Positions 19,337 to 27,379 of a DNA stretch of 27,379 bases are shown here, in pieces; positions within the stretch are counted from its first letter, which is position 1, and each line of letters starts with the position of its first letter. The notes below the pieces were generated by a model. That model ran no database searches. It had not been told where the DNA came from and saw only the letters and a list, made by a program, of their open reading frames with translations. The position numbers and the translations under genes are program-made. The stretch is taken from assembly GCA_015680685.1 (NCBI GenBank), contig MNCI01004185.1, positions 1 to 27,379 of the forward strand, written 5' to 3'. Source of the DNA: Gnetum montanum. Taxonomy: Eukaryota; Streptophyta; Gnetopsida; Gnetales; Gnetaceae.

Positions 19337-21151
19337 TTAGGTAGGTGAGGGGCCATCACGTTGTGGAACTCTTATGAAAAATGGTGATTTAGGTGGAGCT
19401 GTTCTATGGTCAACTTTTTGTGGAACCTTGATAACAAAAGGTTGCTTAGCTTCATGCCAGTTTAACATCTTAGCAGATGATTGCTGTGGAACTTTGACCA
19501 CAAAGGGTGTTGTGGGTGCTCGAGGTTGAACTTTGATAACAAAGGGAGGCCTCTTGCATGTGGGGGCGGAGGGGACCCTTACCTTGCTGGGAGGCAGATG
19601 GATCACAAAAGGTTGCATAGGTTTAGACTTACCACCTATGCTCATGGAATTTTTGACATAGGAGGCATCATCTGTGTTGGATTGACTCACCATGTTGATC
19701 ACTAGTTGGCCACGTTCTATCATTCCCTATAGGTCATCCTACAAAGCACGAAAGTTGTCTATACTGTGACCAGCCAATTGGTGGTAATGACAGTATTGGT
19801 CCAGCTTGAGGTGTTATGGAACTAGGGGCTTGTTTGGTACTGCTAAAGTGGGGTTCCTTAGTAGTTCACAGTACCTATCATGTTTTTGGTGGGTAATTGT
19901 TGATACATGTTTGTGTTGGATTTTCCTATCTTTCAAGAGTTGCTTTAATAGTTTAGAGGGTTGCACCGATAGTGGTGTATACTTTGAGCGGTCCTTGCAC
20001 TGAAAGTTGGGTCTTGGGGTAGCCCTTGTCCATGTAGGTGAGTTGGTGCCAGAATTGGCAATTTTGTTAATTGGGGCTTTGGTTTGCTTAGTTGTTGGGC
20101 CCTGGTTGGTTGCTTTTGTGCTTGTGGCTACTGTTATCACCATTGTGTTTTGCTTGCAATCATGTTGGTTTCTGTAAGCCACATAGGCTGGATCATTTCT
20201 AGCTTGCCTTGCTTCCTCTATGCTTTTTGCATGGTCAAAGGCTTGGCTAAGAGACTTTGGGGCTAGATAATATAGTTTGGACTTGATGAAGTCATTCACT
20301 ACACCTTTGAAGATAGCTAGTAGGTGTGTCTCTACTAAGGGTTCATGCATTTCATTCAATGTAGCATTCCAATGTTGAAGGAATTTTGGCATGGGCTCTA
20401 GAGGCCCCTGTTTAACTTACATCATCTAGTCAAGGGTTTCTTTAGGCTTTAGGTTGTATCTAAAGCATGTCACAAAATTTCTTATGAGGTCCTCCAAAGA
20501 GGAGATTGAGGCCTTGGGGAGTGTGCGATACCAGTCCAAGGCCTTGCTAGTGAGTGACATGGGAAACACATGCATGATGGTGTATGGCCAAGCTTGAAGG
20601 AGTAGGCATTCAAATTGAAATGTAACCAAGTGTGCATTGGGGGTCCCCTTATCCATTGTACTTGGTAAATTGACCAATTGGGCCCCAGTTGGAAGAGTTA
20701 GGGGTGGTACCGTAGGACTTATGGGGTCATCTCCATAAAAGTCCACCACCTTGATGGAGTCATAGGAGGTAGCCTTAAGTCAGTTGATCTCCTCTATCAA
20801 GCTTTGGATTAGCTAGAATACCTGATCCAAGCTTGGCGATGTGCCAGTTGGTTTCATTGGCTGGGCTTGGGTTGGTTGTGGAGTTTTCCAGTTTAACATC
20901 ATAGTGGATGATTGCTAATGTAATGGCTAAGTGATGGGTGTGGTGATTGGAGTAGGCCACACATGGGTGGGTTGGATGGACACCACAGACACCGATGAGA
21001 TAGGTGGGATGTAGAATTTCTGAGTTATTTGGGGCTAGGAGGTGGTCCCTGCATGAGCATAGTGTTGGGTAAATGCATTAGTTGCATACGATGAAGGCTA
21101 AATTAGCATGGTCACTATCTTGGAGGGGATGGGTGGACCAAACTGAGGGGC
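19337..21151 (-). pseudogene. gag: gag of element D, main part
   Basis: All pieces are in one minus-strand frame. A Pro/Thr-rich N-terminal region and helix LIQSLIEEIN lead into the Retrotrans_gag core (20749-20426: VFPMSLTSKALDWYRTLP, LEDLIRNFVTCFRYN). Two stops near 20420-20415 are followed by the core's C-terminal half (20392-19814: MPKFLQHWN, FIKSKLYYLAPKSLSQAFDHA). A knuckle-like C-H-Y-H-Q-L-A-G-H near 19792-19766 has Phe in place of the last Cys. The segment ends with five PFVIKVP-type repeats (19610-19350). Stops fit C-to-T changes of CAG, CAA and CGA codons. Confidence 0.8.
19350..19610 (-). repeat. Five PFVIKVPQ-type peptide repeats in the D gag
   Basis: On the minus strand the frame encodes PFVIHLPPS, PFVIKVQPR, PFVVKVPQQ, PFVIKVPQK and PFFIRVPQR, spaced about 15-25 residues apart by variable linkers. 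They sit between the knuckle and the protease, the usual place of a disordered Gag tail. The plus-strand signature is repeated CTTTG(A/T)TAACAAA(G/A)G. Confidence 0.7.
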
Positions 21152-21997
21152 TGTTGAAACACCACTAATTTCGGCCTAGCACTTTGAGAATGACTCAAGC
21201 CCTTTCCAGCATTCAGGAGGAGAAAATTTAACTAAGGCATGCAACTCATGCTAGCTTACCTTGGTCTCTCACATTGGCTTATCCTGGGCAACTCACGCTG
21301 CAAATTTCAAGCCAAATTCAACACATTTTCCAACATATGTTGTGGTCACATTGCAGCATGAGTGCAATGTGACCAACTTTCATAGTCTCAAATCAAGCTA
21401 AAATGACAAGATTCAAAGGTGCACATCACTCCCAAGGTTTAGGGTCGACAACCTCCAATCCTAGCTTCTAGAACTTCAAAATTTCAACTCCAAAAATTGC
21501 AAGATTTTATGGTCCAGCATAAAGACTATTTACAGCATGAACACTATTCATCAACATAAACACTATTCATGCCCAAACAAAAGAACTCCAAATGCACGCT
21601 AAGGACACACCAGGACCAAATCAACTCACATTGGGAGCCCTAGTGAAACAAAAATGCCTCAAACGGCCACAAAACTACTCAAATCGACATCCTGTAGTAG
21701 TCGATTCAAGGACTAAGAAGTTTCAAGAAAGCCAGAGTCGATCCCTCTTGATTTTCTTTGTAAATCTTCATTTATGGGCTTGACAGGCCCTCAAAGTCCA
21801 AATTTTATGTACTTCCATGGGCTTAAGTAAGCCACATGTTCTAAGATATAATGCACTTGGTCAAGAATGTAGCCTACCTACACACGACCAACTCACACAT
21901 AACTGTCTACCGGACACGTGTCACACGATCTTGTTTCCTCTCATTTCTCGATCGTCGATTCCATCCACAGATTCCATGCTTGAGCCTAGCCAAACCC

Positions 21998-22005
21998 TAT
22001 AAATA
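21998..22005 (+). promoter_or_regulatory. TATA box of element E
   Basis: TATAAATA in AAACCCTATAAATACCTTG, about 846 bases into the LTR. An ACGTG core (CACGTGTCACACG) lies about 80 bases upstream. Confidence 0.55.
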
Positions 22006-22234
22006 CCTTGTCAATTCACTTAAATGTTAGAAATTTTGAAGAAAGAGAAACTCTAAACCGTGGAAGCTCAGGCACATAAGACTCCTAGCATTCAAGCACC
22101 CGCAAACACATCACCACATCACTCCGGGGCTTAGCACTTTACTTGCTATCACACACGCAACTACGCTTTGACCGGTGCACACTCTTGTTAAATAATACAA
22201 AATAGTTTCATTATTATCTTTCATTTATATTGTT

Positions 22235-22376
22235 TACCCTATTTACTCTTTGTTTACAATATAGCTCTGTTTACACTTCGTTTACAATTTAGTCTCTATT
22301 TACACTCTGCACTTTATTTAGATTTCGTGTTTCTATTTGCATTCCATTTACATTCCGTTTACACCGTTTACAATAA
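22235..22376 (+). repeat. Degenerate GTTTACA repeats in element E
   Basis: TTTAC-containing words (GTTTACAAT, GTTTACACTTC, ATTTACACTC, GTTTACACC) recur about every 10-18 bases, roughly ten times, downstream of the TATA box. Confidence 0.6.
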
Positions 22377-22553
22377 CCCCAGTGCTACCCATAGCTTACG
22401 CTTGGGGAAGTCCTTGGTTGATTTGTGTGCAAACCATCCAAAGCACTCTACCTTCGTTCTCTTTTTCAGCTTGCCCTTGGGCGAAGGCAGGGTCAGCTAT
22501 GCCTACCCAATGATCTTTTGATGTCTATTTTCCCTCCCAACCTTACACTAACA

Positions 22554-22810
22554 ATTTAGGTCAGTATAGTTGTAATAAGGAGTGGTTGTTGGAAGGTGGT
22601 GTGGAGGTGGCTCTCATGCTTAGAGTGGGCCTCAAACTCATCTTCCTCATTTTGTGAGGCTTCCTCATAGGTTGTCCCTACATCATGCTTGTTTGTACGG
22701 ATGAGTTGGGACAACAACTGGTGGTAGGATTATGTGAGGGGGATTATGTCAAACAAGGAGGGGTTGTACTCTCGTCCGTTCTGGTGGACTTGTTCGTAGT
22801 CCTGTTTTAC
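22554..22810 (-). pseudogene. gag: gag of element D, N-terminal part upstream of E
   Basis: The minus-strand frame, in register with the main gag part, reads QDYEQVHQNGREYNPSLFD, IIPLT, SYHQLLSQLIRTNKHD, EEASQNEEDEFEAHSKHES and QQPLLITTILT before reaching element E. A TAG at about 22810 limits it upstream, so the true start is not seen. It is assigned to gag by frame, composition and position; no named domain is recognised. Confidence 0.55.
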
Positions 22811-23193
22811 CTATAAATAAAGGTAATCCACTGGTAATCTTGCTTGGATTTTGGCAAAAAAATTGTATTATTTGTGCCTTAATGCAACATTTTTTGGATG
22901 GATTGTGGTGTTAAATGTGTTAGACACCAACGTGGAAGGTTGATCTGGATTTATATTCACAAATCAGGTTGTGATAGTTGCTAGTTGTAGAAAATGGCTA
23001 ACTCTGAAAATAGCAGAAAAATGATGAAGTTTGTCAATAGTAGAGAAATGGCTAAGTATAGAAATATAGAAAATGACTAGGTAGAACAATGCAGAGAAAA
23101 ATGCAAAGTATGGAAATGTAGAAAAGAAAAAAAATGCTAAGTATGACAATTGCTAAAAACTTAGGTTCAGGCCCTCCTTCTAGATCCAAAAAC
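22811..23193 (-). other. Element D leader with repeats and PBS position
   Basis: At 22985-23160 (+ strand) a degenerate, roughly 20-base repeat (GTAGAAAATGGCTAAGTAT variants) is present. The PBS should lie directly below 23193. The minus strand there reads TTTTTGGATCTAGAAGGAGG; I do not recognise the primer tRNA. Confidence 0.45.
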
Positions 23194-23614
23194 TATTGTA
23201 ACTGAAAATGTCAGTGGCTAGAAACACCAAGAGGTTGCTGGACAAATAGTCTAACCCCAGATCCACATGAGGGATGTGCTATAGAAAATGGATTTAGGGT
23301 ACCCTGAATGGTCTGGTCGATCAAACAGGGACTTAACTAGTGTATAATAACCCTTTTGCAAACAATGATTTTAAATGGAACACCTGGTGGTAAGATAAAA
23401 AGAAAATGTGATGTGCACAGTAATAGAAATGTGCTAAAGTGTGTAACAAAATAGTGGAAATGATTAAACATTTAACAATGCAAAAAAATAAATGTTGTAA
23501 TCAGCCAAACAATAGAGTTTGAATAGGAAGATGCACCACCGTGAAAAAAGGGTACAGGTATACAAGGTGTACAATAGGCACAGTAGGAGTAGAGTCATAT
23601 CCTCAGTGGTGTTA

Positions 23615-23743
23615 GGCTATGAAATTTGGTGCTCACTATGATAAAATTAGCCTCTTGGGTTGGTGGTCATAATATACCNGGCTATGAAATTTGGTGCTCA
23701 CTATGATAAAATTAGCCTCTTGGGTTGGTGGTCATAATATACC
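23615..23743 (+). repeat. 64-bp direct duplication across a single N
   Basis: 23615-23678 and 23680-23743 appear identical, with N at 23679. The partner LTR has this sequence once, so it is an assembly artefact. Confidence 0.9.
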
Positions 23744-23928
23744 ATGTGATGTAGTTATGCCTCTCTATTGGTGTGGTGTGCTTTGGGTCTCATTCACCCA
23801 CAGAGCTAGGTGCTAAGATGTCAAAATGCCAAATGCCTTAATGCAAAAATGTCAATTGCCTTGCTGGTGAAGAAATTGAAACTTCCCCCCTTCTTGTTCC
23901 CCCCTATTTGAAAAAGAGGTTGTAGAGG

Positions 23929-23936
23929 TATTTATA
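23929..23936 (-). promoter_or_regulatory. TATA box of the element D 5' LTR
   Basis: TATAAATA on the minus strand, homologous to 15983-15976. This would be the promoter driving the D genomic RNA and gag. Confidence 0.65.
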
Positions 23937-23989
23937 GAGCTAGGGTTAGCCAAAAATGTGGATCAGGTGCCACGTGGCAGTGTAGTGGG

Positions 23990-24310
23990 TGTTACATTGT
24001 AGTGCTATGCTGCACTATAGCACCAAGTGTTGCACTGTAGCGCTACGCTACGCACTGTAGTGTTACGCTACACTATAGAGCTATGCTATGCACTGTAGCA
24101 CTATGCTACACAACATTTTAGGGTGTTTCACTATAGCACTACACTATGCTACATAGCATAGTAGGATGTTATACTGTAGTGCTACACTATGCTATGCTAT
24201 GCAGCGTAGTAGGATGTTACACTATAGTGCTATGCTATGTAGCATAGCAGGATGTTACATTGTAGCACTAAACTATACACTATAGCGCTACGCCACACAG
24301 CATAGCAGGG
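23990..24310 (-). repeat. GTAGCGCTAC-type palindromic array, D 5' LTR
   Basis: The same array type as 16040-16360, with one exact GTAGCGCTAC at 24037-24046 and many GTAGTGCTA, GCATAGCA and ACTATAG variants. The unit order differs from the other LTR, so units have been rearranged or lost since insertion. Confidence 0.75.
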
Positions 24311-24388
24311 TGCAAAAAGTTCCATCACTTTAACACTTAGAAAAATCTATAGTCGAGATGCCAAGACTCAAAATTTTATGGTGTTTTA

Positions 24389-24600
24389 GGGTTGAGAGCA
24401 AAAAACTAACACAAAGTCTCTACAAACTACTAAACTTAAACTTTAAAACTTTAAAAACTTCCGACCAAATCTACCTACCTCTTATTTATAGATGAGGAGA
24501 TAGGCTACGATATTGCGTATGTGATATCGTGTCCAGGTTGTGATATCGTGTACACAATATCATGGGTGTGATATTGTAGCCAACAATTCATGACTCATCA
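24389..24600 (-). repeat. A2 3' LTR, proximal part (U3)
   Basis: On the minus strand it starts TGATGAGTCATG at 24600, has the GATATC/GATATT cluster (24590-24500), then a TATA box, and is cut by element D. GGGTT at 24389-24393 is the right target-site copy. Confidence 0.8.
24483..24490 (-). promoter_or_regulatory. TATA box of the A2 LTR
   Basis: The minus strand reads CATCTATAAATAAGAGG, 110 bases from the LTR start, equivalent to 2807-2814 in A1. Element D now separates it from the rest of the LTR. Confidence 0.65.
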
Positions 24601-24611
24601 TACCCCCAAAA
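24601..24611 (-). other. Polypurine tract of element A2
   Basis: The minus strand reads TTTTGGGGGTA, directly followed by the LTR start TGATGAG. Same junction as 2681-2691 of A1. Confidence 0.6.
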
Positions 24612-24789
24612 CTAAATGAAAACTTGTCCTCGAGTTAAAGTGATAACAAGCTTCATTGATTACATAGTGGATAGGTATGAGATTATTGAGTGATGAGAAT
24701 GAGTTCATGTTGCAGTTTGGAATTAGAAAAAAATTGAGAAAACACAGAGAATGCAAAAGAAAATCCTATAGCTACAAAATTGGTGGAAC

Positions 24790-27379
24790 TCATGTAGTTC
24801 CTGGTGGTAGTGGCTCCTCCATGGGTTTCTTTCCTTTGTCTTGTGCTCTAGGTCTTGGTATTTGATGGTGTTGAAGTATGGCCTAGAGTTTCTCCTCTTT
24901 AGTTTAGGGATCCTATGTCATCCATGCCAATGTTCAGATGTTTGATGGAGTCAGCACCTCCCATGGGCATGGTAGTTGCAGAAACATTTTATTTGCTTTG
25001 ACATACCAAGCTGTAAACACTTGTCATTCTTCCTCGTAAGCTCTGTCTTTGTCTCTATATTCTTGAAAATCTGCAAGCCATCAAGCCAAGTCTATTGCAA
25101 AACCTTTCTGCCTCTAGTAGCTTTCTTTAACCACCTCGAGTTTAGAATTTGCAACCTCCAATTTTTGCAATAATTTCTTAAATTCTACAAATTTTGTTTC
25201 ATATTTGACATAGGTGGTGGCTACATGTTGCTCGAGCTATATTTTTGAGCACCCTGATGTTAACACGACAAGGTTGGCATACCATAGGTTTGCCAATTCC
25301 ATGTACTCTATAAGGTCCTGGATCTATAGGTCCTGGCTCTTAACTTCTGCCTTATGGACAAACACGTATGTGTCCAATATGGCCCACTAGTCAATGTGTT
25401 GAGTGCTGAGAGCATTGATGTTGGCCTTGGACATATGGATCTCCTTCTTGATGATTTGTTTATACATTTGCACTTGGTCCCAGAAATGCTCCTTTAGATT
25501 CTCATGTCATTTAGCCTTATTCTACCACGTGCTTATTTCAATGGCCATCTTTTGACGGATGGCACATACCTCCTCCATTGAGAGGATTTGATTTTCCATA
25601 GCTAAATGGTTCATGTCCTGGTTGATCCTGATTAGTTGTTCTCATAGCTATTGAAAATGTTCTTCAAGAACATTCTTTTGTTTCTCCATAGAGGTCAACC
25701 GAAGGTTGTCAGCAACAAGTTGTTTGTTTTCCTCTTGTAAGGCTTTGAGTGCCTTTGTGTGCACGTAAGTTTGTGCTTGTGCTGTAGAGGCATCCCAAAT
25801 AGCCTTCTCTTTTTCTTTCGCCACCTTATTATTCTCTATTAATAGTTTGGTAAGTTGCTTAGTTCTAAAAGTGTCCAGCTAATCTGCAGGAACAAATTGA
25901 GAAGGATCCTGCTATGCTGCTTGTAGGGTCATGAGCCTTTCTTGTAATCTTTGCACTTCTACTTCGGCATGCTCGACCCTCATCTCTATCAAGATCAGCT
26001 TCCCTTTGGTGGAAATGAGGTCTAATTGTATTACTGTAACATTCTATGATGTCAAACAAGAATGTCATTACCTATCCTATTTGTAGTAATCAGTCAAGTA
26101 CATCCTCATGTTTTGTAGGAGTCATTGAGGTACCGACCAGAGTTTGAACATCTTGTGCTCCTGTAAGATCTGTCAGTGGCACAACAGGCACATTGAATGA
26201 TTCTTTAATATGGTTTTTGATCACTTCTATGGCTCCTACTAGATACTGGTGCTGCATGACCACCACCGTGGCCCCTTCACTAGTTTCTAACTACACCTGA
26301 AAGGATGCAGCATTCCCTGAAATCTGTTGTGACCAAGCACTCTCTTCTCCTTCTATTTCAATGGAAAATTCACCCCATGCATGATATATAGAAACTATAT
26401 TCTATATAGCATCATCGACAATGAGAAAGAGATTTGCATCATCATGACTTCCCCAACTGACCATCTCAACGATGGCCCTGAGATGGCTCATCAACGGTCT
26501 GTAATCTTGTGGCAGTGGTAGTGGTTAATCTTGCTAGCCCATGCTAGGTCCTGCTTCTTGTTGTTGATTGGGTCTCATGCTTGGAAGTTGGTTGGGTTCT
26601 ACAAGTTGAGTTGTAGTTGGCCCTGCCATATGTTCTCTTTCTTGTTCCAAACCTAGCATCTCACCAATGATTTTTCTTGCAGCTGGTGGCTTTAACAATT
26701 CGGCATACAAAAAATTTTGAGCTTTTTAGAGGACATCATTAGTTTATCCTCTAATACCAACACATCTGCATAGCTTCCTAATAAGACAAGGGAAGGGCAA
26801 CACAAACTTCCCTATCTTTCATTCTTCAAACTACCTCAGGATCTCCATAAAATATAGATGAGGCAGGTTAGCATTAACATTTCCCATCAATACTACACAT
26901 CCTCTTGCTACATATGTTGAGATTCTCTTTAAGCCTTTTGTGGGGAAGATGTGATAAGTTCCTATTTTGAAGTAAATCCTCTCTTCCATTGTCAACTCCC
27001 CAAACATCTTATCTTCCTTGCCATATACCCTTTCTACCCAAACTCATCATGCATCAAGGTCTAAGCGGGTAGACAACTGAGCAACCTTTGGTCCTATATT
27101 TAGAAGGTTTAATACTTCCAAAATGGCTTGAATAGAGAATTCAACAATCACACCATAAATGTTAACTGTGGTTTCCTATTCTTTATTGTGCCAAAATTGG
27201 TACGTTTCCACTAAGTACCAAACACCACTTTTAGAGAGGGTAGGCCATAATGGGGACCCTTTGAGGTGATCCCTAATGGCCTCCAGAGCAAATTCTATGA
27301 AAGGTCCAAAGTTTAATTCGATGATCACTGTAGTGAATATGGAGCTTTCATGAATGGCCTGAACACAATCTTGGGGCAA
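24790..27379 (-). pseudogene. 3' ORF of element A2 (plant-transposon domain, linker, coiled coil; partial)
   Basis: Homologous along its length to 1-2520 of A1 and in the opposite orientation. The open N-terminal piece (27379-27176) reads IIELNFGPFIEFALEAIRD and shares EAIRDHLKGSPLWP with A1. Then come the ELLKPPAARK linker, SHLRAIVEMVSWGS, and the coiled coil with ALKALQEENKQLVADNLRL (near 25750-25690). The natural stop is at 24792-24790 after PLPPGTT. It shares the -1 and then +1 frame changes of A1 at equivalent places. Most stops are private to one copy and face CAG, CAA or CGA in the other. The start is beyond the window. Confidence 0.65.

Larger units (their letters stand above)
21152..22553 (+). 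mobile_element. Element E: probable solo LTR inserted in the D gag
   Basis: It starts TGTTGAAACACC and ends CTAACA, with TGTT/AACA terminal inverted repeats. It carries a TATA box (21998-22005) and a T-rich tandem region, as in U3-R-U5. The D gag frame is the same on both sides: 1402 bases plus a 5-bp duplication would be 1407, a multiple of three, as expected for an insertion into an open frame. The flanking five bases (GGGGC and ATTTA) do not match, which weakens the case. Short ORFs inside it are not genes. Confidence 0.6.
15309..24388 (-). mobile_element. Element D: gag-protease LTR element nested in the A2 LTR
   Basis: Two direct LTRs (15309-16434 and 23194-24388), a perfect 5-bp target duplication and TG...CA ends on the 3' LTR define it. 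On the minus strand it holds a gag-protease frame from about 22810 to 18083, interrupted by element E, then about 1.6 kb of repeat-rich noncoding DNA. No RT, RNase H or integrase motif is seen, and the space left after protease is too small for a normal pol. It is probably a non-autonomous Gypsy-type element mobilised by another element's pol. Confidence 0.85.
23194..24388 (-). repeat. 5' LTR of element D
   Basis: 1195 bases as assembled; removing the 64-base duplication and N at 23679 gives about 1130, close to the 1126 of the 3' LTR. Terminal TG and CA have each changed to TA. The two LTRs differ at many sites, so the insertion is old. Confidence 0.85.
14672..27379 (-). mobile_element. Element A2: inverted second copy of the A family, split by element D
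   Basis: Read on the minus strand from 27379: broken 3' ORF (27379-24790), short untranslated region, polypurine tract (24610-24601), 3' LTR part 1 (24600-24389), element D (24388-15309), then LTR part 2 (15308-14672). The LTR halves join at a GGGTT duplication and give about 844 bases. The 5' part of the element lies beyond the window. Confidence 0.8.

Noticed and set aside
21592-22521. Three short plus-strand ORFs of about 61-64 codons
   Set aside because: They lie inside the LTR-like element E and have no domain or shared homologue in the window.
25865-26068. 67-codon minus-strand ORF rich in Arg
   Set aside because: It is the out-of-frame reading of the A2 coiled-coil region; the homologous frame of A1 is the coding one.
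1-27379. One giant inverted repeat or palindrome formed by A1 and A2
   Set aside because: The copies are separate diverged insertions separated by at least 11 kb of other elements, with private stops; independent insertion explains them better than palindromic duplication.

Overview
This window is repeat-dense nuclear DNA from a land plant, probably a seed plant with a large genome. The species cannot be fixed from the sequence. The evidence is a stack of decayed Ty3/Gypsy-type LTR retrotransposons with plant features: primer-binding sites resembling tRNA-Asp, Athila/Tat-like protease, RT and RNase H signatures, and a plant-transposon-type ORF next to an LTR. I see no intact host gene, rRNA, tRNA or CRISPR array. 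Every long coding stretch is a retroelement protein broken by stops or frame changes.

Layout: (1) Element A1, + strand, 1-3595: the 3' part of an element, holding a broken ORF (N-terminal domain, acidic/proline linker, coiled coil), a polypurine tract and an LTR cut by a one-base gap at 3596. (2) 3597-5010: AT-rich sequence with no gene and one possible SINE. (3) Element B, + strand, 5011-13618: 5' LTR, PBS, gag, protease, RT and RNase H remnants, then a 3' LTR remnant. Its LTR is related to that of A, so A and B look like one broad family: gag-pol plus an extra 3' ORF. (4) Element C, - strand, about 10850-13299: the 5' LTR, PBS and gag of another Athila-like element, lying where B should have integrase. 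(5) 13619-14671: unassigned sequence with an assembly duplication and a tandem repeat. (6) Element A2, - strand: a second copy of A in inverted orientation, with its ORF at 24790-27379 and its 3' LTR at 24600-24389 plus 15308-14672. (7) Element D, - strand, 15309-24388, inserted into the A2 LTR. It has two LTRs, a perfect 5-bp target duplication (GGGTT) and one gag-protease frame, but no recognisable RT, RNase H or integrase. (8) Element E, + strand, 21152-22553: a probable solo LTR inserted into the D gag.

The order of events can be read from the nesting: A2 landed first, D inserted into the A2 LTR, and E inserted into D. The most interesting signals are the palindrome-rich U3 regions upstream of TATA boxes in two unrelated LTR families, the gag-protease-only element D with a five-fold PFVIKVPQ-type peptide repeat, a DNA motif shared by the D gag and its 3' array, and the two inverted A copies that share the same reading-frame changes. 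Many stop codons and PBS mismatches fit C-to-T decay, as expected in methylated repeats.
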